Shown here piece by piece: positions 38,747-47,831 of a stretch of DNA of 64,000 bases; position 1 is the first letter of the stretch, and each line of letters begins with the position of its first letter. This stretch comes from Bacteroidota bacterium. GTDB taxonomy: Bacteria; Bacteroidota; Bacteroidia; Flavobacteriales; Flavobacteriaceae. A program made the position numbers and the translations under genes. The stretch is from contig JAJRRO010000116.1 of assembly GCA_024279425.1 (NCBI GenBank), positions 248,001-312,000 on the forward strand, in the 5' to 3' direction. Below the pieces are notes generated by a model. That model was not told the origin of the DNA, ran no database searches, and worked only from the letters and a program-made list of their open reading frames with translations.

Positions 38747-40833
38747 ATGAGCCAACACATCAAAAATTTTAGCATAATTTTTAGCATCACGCTTTCTTTG
38801 GTGATGCTGTTTTCCTGTGAGAAAAATAGGCCAAAGGCAAATCAAGACGACCAAGGTGCTCAATTGGACAGTATAAATCTTTGGGTCAAGCAGGCGGAGA
38901 ATCAAGAGTATGCTTTGAAAAAAAGAAAACGGCACTTGCAAAGGGCATACCATGCCGTAAATGAACTTAAGGAAGACTCTTTAAAAGCCAAACAACTTTC
39001 CCAGATTTCACTTACCTTTTTAAAATTACCGGATTCCTTAATGTTCAGAAAGGTCAATCATGAAACACTACAATTGGCCAAAAAAATAGGCGATTCCGTG
39101 ACCACCGCAGAATCGCATTGGGATTTGGGCACTTTTTTTCGGAACAGGGCCATAGCGGATAGCGCATATCATCATTTTGTCGAAGCCCAGAAAATTTATA
39201 GCGCTCAGCGCAACCAATTCTATTCAGGTCGCATGTTGTATAATATGGCTTTGGTACAATCACGTGTCAAGGATTATACCGGTAGTGAAATCAATACGAT
39301 AAAGGCCATTGAACTCTTAAAACCCCTTAATAGAAACAGCCAGTTATTCAATTGCTATAACCTTTTGGGTACGGTGACAAAATACCTTAAAGAATATGAT
39401 AGGGCGTTGGGATATTTCAATACCGCTTTGGATTATCTTAACAAATTGGAAAATAAACAAGATTATGAAATACAAGTTTTAAACAATATCGGAATGGTTT
39501 ATCAAGAGCAAGGACAGCACCAAATAGCCATTTCTTTTTTCGAGCAAGTCCTGGAAACTAAAGATTTAATAAAACAAGATCCTGAATTATATGCTATCTC
39601 ATTGAATAACCTTGCTTATAACCAATTAAAATTGGGCAATAACATAGGTCTAGAAAAACAGCTATACACGGCCTTAGCGGTTCATGATAGTATTGGTGAT
39701 ATAGGAGGGGTTTCTGAAAGCCACTACGTGTTGGCTGAGTTTTATTTAAGCCAAAAAGACACCGTAAAAGCTCTCAATGCAGCTTTAGATGTTCAAACAT
39801 ATGCTAAACGAAGCACTCATAATGAAAATCTTCTGAAAGCCCTGCAACTTCTGGCTCGTCTCGATACTAAAAATACTCTAGCCTACACAAATGAATATAT
39901 TGCCTTAAATGACAGTTTGTTACAGGAAGAGCGGCAAGCCCGAAACAAGTTTACCCGTATTCGTTTTGAGACCGATGAATTTATTGCAGAAAACGAAGAA
40001 TTGACACGAAAAAAACAAATTTGGACCGGAGTTGCCATAGGGCTTTTCTTGTTGGGGGCTTTGGTATACATTATCGTAAATCAGCGGGCCAAAAATCAAA
40101 ATTAAAGTTCCAACAAAAACAACAGGCCAGTAACCAAGAAATCTTTAACCTCATGCTTTCCCAAAAAGAAAAGGTCGAAGAAGGCAAACAGCTGGAACAA
40201 AAACGTATCTCGGAAGAATTGCATGATGGGGTACTTGGTAAAATGTTGGGCGCGCGAATGGTGCTTACCGGTCTCAACAAAAAAACAGACGAGGAAGCTG
40301 CGCGGGAAAGGGCCATTGCAATTTCCGTACTTAAAGATATTGAAGGTGAGGTTCGTTCCATTTCCCACGAACTGAGCCATGCAGCGTACCAAAAAATACA
40401 TAATTTCATTAGCTCAATCCAAGAGTTACTTAAAGAGGTTTGTTCTGCAAATACCATCGAGTATGACTTTACCTATAATGATGAATTGGATTGGGATGCA
40501 CTGGATGGTGAAATCAAGATAAACCTATACCGGATGGTCCAGGAGAGCTTGCAAAATTCGGTCAAACATGCTGAATGCAATACTATTTTGGTTGATTTCA
40601 ATACGGAGAATAATCATTTAAATGTTCGGATTGAAGACAATGGAAAAGGGTTTACCCGCTCAAAACGGAAAAAGGGAATTGGAACACGGAATATCTCATC
40701 CCGTATTGAAAAATTAAGGGGGACCTGGAAAATTGATAGTACTCCTGGCCAAGGTACCAAAGTCGTTTTAAGCATCCCTATTGTATATTATACCGAAGAT
40801 CTGCCCCAAAACGAAAAGCTTATTGAGAGTTAA
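38747..40833 (+). pseudogene. TPR sensor histidine kinase, split by a one-base frameshift
   Basis: The first frame (ATG 38747 to 40105) encodes a lipobox-like signal (SLVMLFSC), about six TPR units (for example ALGYFNTALDYLNKLENKQDYEIQVLNNIGMVY) and a membrane helix (IWTGVAIGLFLLGALVYIIV). The catalytic half lies in another frame to 40833: coiled coil, HisKA_3 with the phospho-His in RISEELHDGVLGKML, N-box MVQESLQNSVKHA, DNGKGF and GIGTRNISSRI. Adding one A to the run 40098-40101 joins them as AKNQ-KLKFQQKQQ, giving about 696 residues, the normal architecture. It is either a recent lesion, an expressed split kinase, or a sequence error. The response regulator at 41.7 kb is its likely partner. 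Confidence 0.85.
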
Positions 40834-40887
40834 TAGGAAACTTTGGCATCCGATGAAACAAAACCAACAGGGATGACAGCAATTAAA

Positions 40888-40943
40888 TTCAAAATATAAC
40901 ATAAAACCAAAAGTTCCTAATTAAAAATTTGGAATCTTTTTTG
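40888..40943 (+). repeat. Diverged copy of the 38.67-38.73 kb terminator region
   Basis: The stretch beginning TTCAAAATATAACATAAAAC matches the one at 38671 (TTCAAAAAATAACATAAAAC), and the following bases form a weakened version of the same hairpin with a T run. It shows that the duplication which made the second kinase copy started upstream of the kinase gene. Confidence 0.65.
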
Positions 40944-40990
40944 TTAGGCATTGCCCTATATATCATTGCAAACAACCTGCCAAGTAAAAC

Positions 40991-41676
40991 TTAAAGTTTC
41001 AACAAAGGCAACAAACCAGTAATTAGGAAATTTTCACCCGTATGCTTTTACAAAAGCAAAAGCTTGAGGAAGGTAAACAAATGAAGCAAAAGCGTATCTC
41101 GAAGGACTGCACGATGGTATCTTGGATAAAATGTTGGGTACCCGAATGGCACTTACCGGTCTTAACGAAAAAATGGACGAAGAAGCGGCTAGGGAAAGGG
41201 CCATTACAATTTCCGTACTTAAAGACATTGAAGGTGAAGTGCGATCTATTTCCCACGAACTGAGCCATGCCGCTTACCAAAAACTCAATAACTTTATTAG
41301 TTCAATCCAGCAGCTGTTAAAAAACAGCTGTTTGCCCAGCGCCATTAACTATAACCTTATCTATAATGAAGAATTGGACTGGGATGCCTTGGGTGCAGAT
41401 ATCAAGATAAACCTATATCGTATGGTCGAGGAATGTTTACAAAATTCAGTCAAACATGGCGTAAGTAAGAATATTTTGGTTAATTTTATTTGTGAGAATA
41501 ATCATTTGAAGATTCTCATAGAAGACGACGGAAAAGGGTTTGCCCGTACAGAAACTAAAAAGGGAATTGGGACTCGAAATATTGCATCCCGCATTGCAAA
41601 ATTGAGCGGAACTTGGAGAATCAATAGTATTCCAGGCAAGGGGACTAGGGTGATTTTAAAAATTCCCATTCCTTAA
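40991..41676 (+). pseudogene. Decayed tandem duplicate of the kinase catalytic half
   Basis: This stretch parallels 40102-40790: LKFQQRQQTSN, then TAG at 41024-41026 where copy 1 has Gln, a coiled coil (QKQKLEEGKQ), a one-base loss near 41101 just before the HisKA_3 His codon, then a long open frame (ATG 41122 to 41676) with ALTGLNEKMDEEAARERAI, MVEECLQNSVKHG, DDGKGFA and GIGTRNIASRI. TPRs and the membrane helix are absent. The surviving frame has the ATPase domain but starts after the phospho-His, so at best it could bind ATP without autophosphorylating. By eye the protein is about three-quarters identical to copy 1. Confidence 0.85.
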
Positions 41677-41745
41677 TTATGCCATTGAAGTACCCTTAAA
41701 AGAAGAAGAAAAGCTTATTGAAACTTAAAACTAATACGTATACAA

Positions 41746-42417
41746 ATGAAACTTATCAGGATTCTGGCCGTTGACGATCATGCGATGACCACCTTGGGAT
41801 ATAAATATATTCTGGAAGGTGCTGATTTTGATGGATTTGAGGTGAAGGTTGAAACAGCCGAGAACTATGAAACGGCAGAAGAGAAAATCAAATCCTCAAC
41901 CCGAACATTACCTTTTGACATCATCCTCCTAGATATACAATTGTTCCCAGCACATTCCGGTGAAAACCGGAGTGGTGAAGATTTGGGTGTTTTGGCCCGC
42001 AAGGTTACCCCGGATGCAAAAATAGTGTTCATGTCATCATTCAGCGATAGCTATCGAATCAATAGTTTGTTTAAATCCGTTGATCCAGACGGTTATATGG
42101 TGAAATCGGAAATTGATGAACAGTCACTTATTGCCATGGTCAACACTGTAAGCACCAGACCTCCCTATTATACAGCAGGAGCCTTATCGGCGATACGGAA
42201 AAAAATGGCCAATGATTTTGATTTGGTTGATGAACAGGATAAAAAAATTCTCCATTATCTTTCAATTGGTACCCGTACCAAAGATATCGCTCCGCTTATT
42301 TCAGCAGCAAATACAACCGTTGAGTCAAGAAAACGTCAATTGAAAAAACTTTTCGAAATTGATAATGGCAATGATATTTCCCTTATTGAAGAAGCAAGAA
42401 AAAGAGGGTTTCTCTAA
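41746..42417 (+). CDS. Response regulator with LuxR-like DNA-binding end
   Basis: A 223-residue regulator. The receiver (about 3-135) is intact: RILAVDDHAMTTLG, phospho-Asp in IILLDIQLFP, FMSSFSD and the Lys in GYMVKSE. The C-terminal region (about 160-220) has a helix-turn-helix around ILHYLSIGTRTKDIAPLISAANTTVESRKRQLKKLF, as in LuxR/NarL-type regulators found with HisKA_3 kinases. It follows the kinase copies by 69 bases and is the natural partner of the TPR kinase. Confidence 0.92.
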   Translation: MKLIRILAVDDHAMTTLGYKYILEGADFDGFEVKVETAENYETAEEKIKSSTRTLPFDIILLDIQLFPAHSGENRSGEDLGVLARKVTPDAKIVFMSSFSDSYRINSLFKSVDPDGYMVKSEIDEQSLIAMVNTVSTRPPYYTAGALSAIRKKMANDFDLVDEQDKKILHYLSIGTRTKDIAPLISAANTTVESRKRQLKKLFEIDNGNDISLIEEARKRGFL

Positions 42418-42543
42418 CTTTTTGTGATTTTTTTAGTATGTAGAGTATTGATTATCAAAGATTATCGTGTTTTTCCCTAAAAAACAAACAAAAACCTCAG
42501 TTTTTATATGGTTTTTGTAAGGCCTACAAATTGACGTAAAATT

Positions 42544-42551
42544 TACCTTTG
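42544..42551 (+). promoter_or_regulatory. -7 box upstream of the 42.6 kb orphan gene
   Basis: TACCTTTG at 42544-42551 matches TAnnTTTG exactly, 37 bases before the ATG at 42589. No TTG is at the ideal distance. Confidence 0.4.
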
Positions 42552-42588
42552 TGTAAAAAAGTGCACCCTTTTTTTAACACACACTGGT

Positions 42589-43242
42589 ATGCCGTTATAT
42601 TTTGATGACTTTAAGAACAACTTGCCTATTGGCCCCAATGAAGAATTCTATCTGGTGGGACTTGACTCTTTCAAGAAAAATCTGGAAAAACATTTCTTTT
42701 CTGAGGTTAATATTTGTAATAACCCTCAAAATGAATGGGGATGCAATTTGGTTATAGAATTAAATTGCAATATTGACATGTTCGAGACGGTCCTAAACTT
42801 CGACCATGGTAATTGGGGTAGCTTCGGTCAAAATCAATTCTCAATTAAGGAAGGGCTCAATACCTTAATGGAGTTGAACAAGATACCCATTCAGATTGAT
42901 GAATTTTCTATTTTTCTCGAAGACACAACGATTATCATCAATAAAATCTATGAGCAAAGTATCTCGGATCAATTGGAAAATATACTTATTACTTTGTCCA
43001 TGAACTATTTTCAACTCACCAAGGGATTGACTGAAATACCTTATGAGATATATGTTCCGGTATTTGAAGAAAACCATGATGAAAATGCCTCCTTGCTTGG
43101 GGGAATCCAAACAGGGAACAATATCAAAAAGGATTATTTTAATTTTTGGGGATTATATTTCGAATCAAAAGATGATGCTGATATCTTTGCCTTTGAGAGT
43201 TCGTTGATTGTTAAGGGAGACCTTTATATGTTAAATGATTAA
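42589..43242 (+). CDS. Orphan cytoplasmic protein of unknown function
   Basis: A 217-residue acidic protein with no signal peptide, no membrane helix and no motif that I recognise. It alternates beta strands and helices (YFDDFKNNLPIGPNEEFYLVG, CNLVIELNCNIDMFETVLNF, FWGLYFESKDDADIFAFES) and contains an Asn-rich, Trp-containing middle (DHGNWGSFGQNQF). It has its own -7 box. Codon use looks like the neighbours. Confidence 0.7.
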   Translation: MPLYFDDFKNNLPIGPNEEFYLVGLDSFKKNLEKHFFSEVNICNNPQNEWGCNLVIELNCNIDMFETVLNFDHGNWGSFGQNQFSIKEGLNTLMELNKIPIQIDEFSIFLEDTTIIINKIYEQSISDQLENILITLSMNYFQLTKGLTEIPYEIYVPVFEENHDENASLLGGIQTGNNIKKDYFNFWGLYFESKDDADIFAFESSLIVKGDLYMLND

Positions 43243-43255
43243 ATTCAGTGAAGCC

Positions 43256-44530
43256 TTAAGCATTGAATAAAGGTCTACCTTGCATTAAGGTATTTACATC
43301 TCCCCTAACCTGCTCGATTATCTGGTCATTTTCAGAATTGGTCAGAACTTTGTCAACTAAGTCAACAATGGTTGTCATTTCCTCTTCTTTAAGGCCCCTT
43401 GTTGTAATAGCCGCTGTTCCAAATCTAATTCCTGACGTAATAAAAGGCGATTTATCATCAAAGGGGACCATATTTTTATTTGCGGTAATATCAGCTTTCA
43501 CCAATACTTTTTCAGCTTCTTTACCTGTAATGTCCTTATTACGCAAATCAATCAGCATCATATGGTTATCAGTACCTCCTGAAATTATATTATACCCCTT
43601 GGCGACAAATGCAGCAGCCATTGCAGCGGCATTTTTCTTGACCTGAAGCATGTAGTTCATATAATCATCGGTAAGAGCCTCCCCAAAAGCAATCGCTTTA
43701 GCGGCAATGATATGCTCTAAAGGGCCACCTTGGTTGCCTGGAAATACAGCCAAATCTATCAAACCGGACATTTTTCTTAGGTTTCCGTTCTTTAATCGAA
43801 TACCAAATGGGTTCTCAAAATCCTCACCCATTAAAATCAATCCACCTCGTGGTCCACGTAAGGTTTTATGTGTGGTTGTAGTGACTACATGGCAATGTGG
43901 TATGGGATCGTTAAGAATACCTTTTGCAATGAGCCCCGCGGGATGTGCAATATCGGCCATCAAAATAGCATCGACACTATCGGCTATTTCACGAAATCTT
44001 TTAAAATCCATATCACGCGAATAGGCAGAAGCACCAGCGATAATTAGATTAGGTCTTTCCTTTTCTGCAATTTCTTGGATTTTATCATAGTTGAGTTCCC
44101 CGGTATCCGCATCTACTCCATAAAAAAAAGGGTTATACAATTTCCCTGAAAAATTGACTGGGGAACCATGTGTTAGATGTCCACCATGAGAAAGGTCAAA
44201 GCCCAATATTTTATCTCCTGGTTTTAAAAATGCAGAAAGAACAGATGCATTGGCCTGTGACCCGGAATGTGGCTGTACGTTGGCATAAGCGGCACCGAAT
44301 AACTCCTTTGCACGGTCAATGGCAATTTGCTCAACTTGGTCCACAACCTCACAACCTCCATAATATCTTTTACCAGGGTAACCCTCGGCATATTTATTGG
44401 TCAATACGGATCCGGCTGCTTCCATAACTTGAGGGCTTGTGAAGTTCTCGGAAGCAATAAGTTCAATTCCGTTTAATTGTCTTTCCTCCTCGGCATCTAT
44501 CAAATTAAAAATAAGTTGGTCACGTTGCAT
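43256..44530 (-). CDS. glyA: Serine hydroxymethyltransferase
   Basis: GlyA interconverts serine and glycine with THF, feeding one-carbon metabolism. The 424-residue PLP enzyme shows [36 protein letters not shown], the PLP-lysine motif [15 protein letters not shown] and [12 protein letters not shown]. The ATG at 44530 has [19 protein letters not shown], the normal start for the family. It is divergent from fahA with 112 bases between. Confidence 0.98.
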   Translation of the reverse strand: MQRDQLIFNLIDAEEERQLNGIELIASENFTSPQVMEAAGSVLTNKYAEGYPGKRYYGGCEVVDQVEQIAIDRAKELFGAAYANVQPHSGSQANASVLSAFLKPGDKILGFDLSHGGHLTHGSPVNFSGKLYNPFFYGVDADTGELNYDKIQEIAEKERPNLIIAGASAYSRDMDFKRFREIADSVDAILMADIAHPAGLIAKGILNDPIPHCHVVTTTTHKTLRGPRGGLILMGEDFENPFGIRLKNGNLRKMSGLIDLAVFPGNQGGPLEHIIAAKAIAFGEALTDDYMNYMLQVKKNAAAMAAAFVAKGYNIISGGTDNHMMLIDLRNKDITGKEAEKVLVKADITANKNMVPFDDKSPFITSGIRFGTAAITTRGLKEEEMTTIVDLVDKVLTNSENDQIIEQVRGDVNTLMQGRPLFNA

Positions 44531-44557
44531 ATATCTGTATCCTGTTAAATGAGGCTA

Positions 44558-44565
44558 CAAAAATA
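44558..44565 (-). promoter_or_regulatory. -7 box of glyA
   Basis: TATTTTTG on the minus strand (44565-44558) matches the consensus 27 bases before the glyA start. No clear TTG is seen 19 bases upstream. Confidence 0.45.
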
Positions 44566-44597
44566 CGAATTGCCCATCTTTAATTCATAGAAAATAA

Positions 44598-44605
44598 TAT
44601 ATTTG
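44598..44605 (+). promoter_or_regulatory. -7 box of fahA
   Basis: TATATTTG at 44598-44605 matches TAnnTTTG, 37 bases before the fahA ATG. The nearest upstream TTG (44570-44572) is 25 bases away, longer than usual. Confidence 0.5.
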
Positions 44606-44622
44606 ATAAGGAATTTATCAAA
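44602..44622. promoter_or_regulatory. Inverted repeat over the fahA start region
   Basis: TTTGATAA (44602-44609), a 5-base spacer and TTATCAAA (44615-44622) form a perfect 8-base inverted repeat that begins inside the -7 box and covers the expected transcription start. This position suits a repressor operator. Confidence 0.5.
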
Positions 44623-44642
44623 CATCAATTAACAACCCCATC

Positions 44643-45929
44643 ATGTTCATAAATGCCAATGATCCTACGAAAAAATCCTGGGTCCATATTCCAAAGAACT
44701 CTGATTTCCCCATTCAGAACATCCCTTTTGGGGTCTTTTTGACCAGAGAGGATATTATTACCATCGGCACAAGAATTGGGGATACAGTGGTTGATTTGGG
44801 TGCAATGCATCAATTGGGGTATTTTGACGGAATACCCTTGACCGAAGATATTTTTCTACAAGACACTTTGAATGATTTCATTTCGGATGGCAAAAAGACT
44901 TGGAGACTGGTCCGAAACCGTATCAATGAGGTTTTCGATATTGGTAACAACTCCTTACAGAACAGTGAAGACCACAAAAGTATAATTTTGTTTTCCTTGG
45001 ATGAGATAGATATGCAATTGCCGGTCCAGATTGGTGATTACACCGATTTTTATTCCAGCAAGGAGCACGCGACCAACGTTGGCAGCATGTTTCGTGACCC
45101 AGAAAATGCCTTAATGCCCAATTGGCTTCATATTCCTGTGGGATACCACGGAAGAAGCTCTACCATTGTGCCCAGTGGCACACCCGTTCACAGGCCCATA
45201 GGACAAACCATGCCCAAAGGGTCCGAAAATCCTATATTCGGACCTTCCAGATTCGTTGATTTTGAGTTGGAAATGGCTTTTATTACCACAGATGCCAATA
45301 CTATGGGAGAATCTATTCCTATTGATGAAGCAGAAGGTTATATTTTTGGAATGGTCCTCTTCAATGACTGGAGTGCCCGTGATATTCAAAAGTGGGAATA
45401 CGTTCCCCTTGGTCCGTTTTTGGCCAAAAATTTCGCTTCTTCCATTTCTCCATGGATTATAACCCTCGATGCCTTGGAGCCTTTTAGGACCTCCGCGGTC
45501 AAACAGGATCCGAGACCTTTACCCTATCTGTCCCAAGAGGGGGAACATAGTTTTGATATTCAATTAGAAGTTGACATAACAACAGAAAAAGGGGTGTCAA
45601 CGACGATATCAAAATCCAACTTCAAGTACATGTACTGGACCATGGCACAACAATTAGCGCATCATACTAGTAATGGTTGTAAGGTGAACAGTGGAGACAT
45701 GATGGGTAGTGGCACCATATCAGGTCCTACCCCTGATTCGTATGGCTCCATGTTAGAACTTGCCTGGCAGGGTGCTAGGCCCATAACACTTAACGATGGT
45801 AGTGAACGTAAATTCATTCAAGACCATGATACCGTAACCTTACGAGGGTTCTGCGAACGTAATGGACTGCGCATAGGATTTGGAGAGGTATCCACAAAAT
45901 TACTTCCCGTTTTCAATTCTAGAACGTAG
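44643..45929 (+). CDS. fahA: Fumarylacetoacetase
   Basis: The last enzyme of tyrosine/phenylalanine catabolism, which splits fumarylacetoacetate into fumarate and acetoacetate. The 428-residue protein has the N-terminal beta domain (IPFGVFLTREDIITIGTRIG) and the catalytic domain with DFYSSKEHATNVG, the His/Arg block VGYHGRSSTIVPSGTPVHRP, metal-binding DFELEMAFI and FNDWSARDIQKWEYVPLGPF. No other gene of the pathway is in the window. A palindrome overlaps its promoter. Confidence 0.97.
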   Translation: MFINANDPTKKSWVHIPKNSDFPIQNIPFGVFLTREDIITIGTRIGDTVVDLGAMHQLGYFDGIPLTEDIFLQDTLNDFISDGKKTWRLVRNRINEVFDIGNNSLQNSEDHKSIILFSLDEIDMQLPVQIGDYTDFYSSKEHATNVGSMFRDPENALMPNWLHIPVGYHGRSSTIVPSGTPVHRPIGQTMPKGSENPIFGPSRFVDFELEMAFITTDANTMGESIPIDEAEGYIFGMVLFNDWSARDIQKWEYVPLGPFLAKNFASSISPWIITLDALEPFRTSAVKQDPRPLPYLSQEGEHSFDIQLEVDITTEKGVSTTISKSNFKYMYWTMAQQLAHHTSNGCKVNSGDMMGSGTISGPTPDSYGSMLELAWQGARPITLNDGSERKFIQDHDTVTLRGFCERNGLRIGFGEVSTKLLPVFNSRT

Positions 45930-45965
45930 GAATCCCAGATTAAAAAAGTTTTTCATCGAGACCAT

Positions 45966-45980
45966 ACGATAATTTATCGT
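45966..45980. promoter_or_regulatory. Palindrome ACGATAATTTATCGT after fahA
   Basis: ACGATAA-T-TTATCGT is perfectly symmetric around its central base and is followed by TTTT, 36 bases after the fahA stop and 20 bases before the next -7 box. It may act as a weak terminator of fahA or as an operator for the following gene. Confidence 0.35.
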
Positions 45981-45999
45981 TTTACGTTATCAACAAAAG

Positions 46000-46007
46000 T
46001 AATTTTG
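46000..46007 (+). promoter_or_regulatory. -7 box of the 46.05 kb lipoprotein gene
   Basis: TAATTTTG at 46000-46007 matches TAnnTTTG exactly, 46 bases upstream of the ATG. Confidence 0.4.
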
Positions 46008-46053
46008 GCACGAGTGTTGAAAATGTGATATGAAACGGTAAAAGATAGAAATC

Positions 46054-47241
46054 ATGAAAAGAGTTTTACAATTAAGTGGAGTTTTACTTTTTCTTGTAGC
46101 CTGTGGCAGTGTTAAAAAGACCCAACAGGCAATAAATACAGGTAACTATCTGAACGCCATAAACAGTGCCGTTCAAAAATTGGCATTGAATAAAGGAAAA
46201 AAAGGAAATCAATCCTATGTACTTTTGTTGGAAGAGGCTTTTGAGAAAAATACGGAGAGAGAGTTAGAGCATATTGCCTTTTTGCAAAAAGATGGCAATC
46301 CCGCCAATCTGGAAACGATTTATAAAGGCTATAGAAACTTAGATCGTATTCAGGAAACCATAAAACCCTTGTTACCATTGCAGATATACGATAAGGGCAG
46401 AAATGCTGAGTTTTCATTTAAAAACTACAATGATAATCTAGTCCTCGTAAAAGAACAACTATCTAAATACCTATATAGTAACGCTTTAAGTCTATTGAAC
46501 AATGCCAGCAATAAGTGGGACTATCGAAAGTCTTTTGATGATTTCACGTATCTAAACGAGATAAATCCAGGATATGCCGATACAAAAAGTAAAATGGAAG
46601 AGGCCTATGAAAAAGGATTGGATTATGTAAAAGTTGGCATGGTAAACCAAACGGATAAAATCATTCCAGCAAGATTAGAAGAAGAATTATTGAACTTCAA
46701 CACCTATGGTCTAGAAGATAAATGGACCAAATACCACACCAATCCATTATCTTATATTGACTATAATTACAATATGAAGGTTGAATTAAAGGATATCAAC
46801 ATATCCCCAGAGCAGGTCAGCGAAAAGCGGATCATTAAGGAAAAACAAGTTAAGGATGGATATCAATATGTTCTTGACAATACTGGCAACGTGGTAAAAG
46901 ATAGTCTGGGCAATAAGATAAAAATCGACAAATATAAAACCGTTACGTGCAATTTTTATCAGTTTACACAATTTAAAACCGCTCAGGTGACCGGCTTGGT
47001 CAGTTTTTCAGATCTTGAGACCAAGCAGCAGTTAAATTCATACCCATTATCCAGTGCGTTCGTTTTTGAGCATGTATATGCCAATTATGATGGGGATAAG
47101 AGGGCATTGGACAATAATTTGACGGCCTTGCTAAAACTAGGCGCAGTACCCTTTCCTAGTAATGAACAAATGGTTTATGACGCTGGCGAGGATTTAAAAG
47201 GTAGGCTTAAAAGTATTCTAATCAAACAGAGGTTCAACTAA
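46054..47241 (+). CDS. Lipoprotein with helical repeats, unknown function
   Basis: A 395-residue lipoprotein (signal ending LFLVAC). The first 200 residues are helical and TPR-like (INTGNYLNAINSAVQKLALNKG, ETIYKGYRNLDRIQETIKPL); the C-terminal part is beta-rich (YQYVLDNTGNVVKDSLGNKIKIDKY, CNFYQFTQFKTAQVTGLVSF). I recognise the look of a conserved flavobacterial lipoprotein, but not a function. It stands alone, followed by a strong terminator. Confidence 0.8.
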   Translation: MKRVLQLSGVLLFLVACGSVKKTQQAINTGNYLNAINSAVQKLALNKGKKGNQSYVLLLEEAFEKNTERELEHIAFLQKDGNPANLETIYKGYRNLDRIQETIKPLLPLQIYDKGRNAEFSFKNYNDNLVLVKEQLSKYLYSNALSLLNNASNKWDYRKSFDDFTYLNEINPGYADTKSKMEEAYEKGLDYVKVGMVNQTDKIIPARLEEELLNFNTYGLEDKWTKYHTNPLSYIDYNYNMKVELKDINISPEQVSEKRIIKEKQVKDGYQYVLDNTGNVVKDSLGNKIKIDKYKTVTCNFYQFTQFKTAQVTGLVSFSDLETKQQLNSYPLSSAFVFEHVYANYDGDKRALDNNLTALLKLGAVPFPSNEQMVYDAGEDLKGRLKSILIKQRFN

Positions 47242-47242
47242 C

Positions 47243-47276
47243 AAAAAGGCCCCGCTAATATTGGTGGGGCCTTTTT
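47243..47276. terminator. Bidirectional terminator
   Basis: A perfect 11-base stem, AAAAAGGCCCC (47243-47253) with GGGGCCTTTTT (47266-47276), and a 12-base loop. It separates the lipoprotein gene from the convergent ytxJ, whose stop codon touches the T run. Confidence 0.9.
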
Positions 47277-47668
47277 TATATATACGCACTGAGGTCTATT
47301 CCATTGATGTCACCATGTGAACCATGGGCAACGACTTCTCCATTTTTTATGACCAAAAGTTGGGGTGATTGATGAATTACCTGAAACTTGTAGCTTATTT
47401 CATTGGAAACTTCCCGATGGTTATAAAGGTCCAAATAATATAGATCAATCTCTTCCGCCTTATAGCCATACCTTTTTACAAAGGTATTCAACACCATTCT
47501 GCTGATTCCGCAAGTTACCGAATGCTTGAAAATTACTTGGGTCTTGAAACTAGATTTTATCTTTATTTCTTCAAGTTGATTTAGAGTAATCAAAGGCATC
47601 CAAGGAATTTTTTTTTCTTCCTTTGGTTTATTCTTGGCCTTTCCAAAAAGGCTATTCAGTACTCCCAT
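47276..47668 (-). CDS. ytxJ: Bacillithiol-system redox protein YtxJ
   Basis: A 130-residue thioredoxin-fold protein with one reactive cysteine in the motif IFKHSVTCGISRMVL, as in the YtxJ (DUF2847) family linked to bacillithiol. FQVIHQSPQLLVIKNGEVV has the cis-proline strand. The family is thought to act like a monothiol bacilliredoxin, removing bacillithiol from proteins. Its presence suggests that the organism makes bacillithiol, as many Bacteroidota do. Confidence 0.93.
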   Translation of the reverse strand: MGVLNSLFGKAKNKPKEEKKIPWMPLITLNQLEEIKIKSSFKTQVIFKHSVTCGISRMVLNTFVKRYGYKAEEIDLYYLDLYNHREVSNEISYKFQVIHQSPQLLVIKNGEVVAHGSHGDINGIDLSAYI

Positions 47669-47831
47669 ATCTCAATTTTAGGATTAGGTCGGGTTCCCTT
47701 CAAATAACTTACTCCTGCCGTAATGTCCCATTTTTATTGTCCTGAACCGACATTTTGTCCGATTGGTAGCATTGGTAAGATTATTGACCTTAAAGAATCA
47801 AAAGTAAACTATAACTAGAAAACATACGATA

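Noticed and set aside
40098-40105. Programmed ribosomal frameshift in the TPR kinase
   Set aside because: The site CAAAATTAAAG does not match a standard slippery heptamer (such as A AAA AAG), and no downstream structure is evident. Simple loss of one A explains it better.
40071-40457. Minus-strand frames of 99 and 128 codons over the kinase
   Set aside because: They lie opposite the HisKA_3 and ATPase coding sequence and have no recognisable features.
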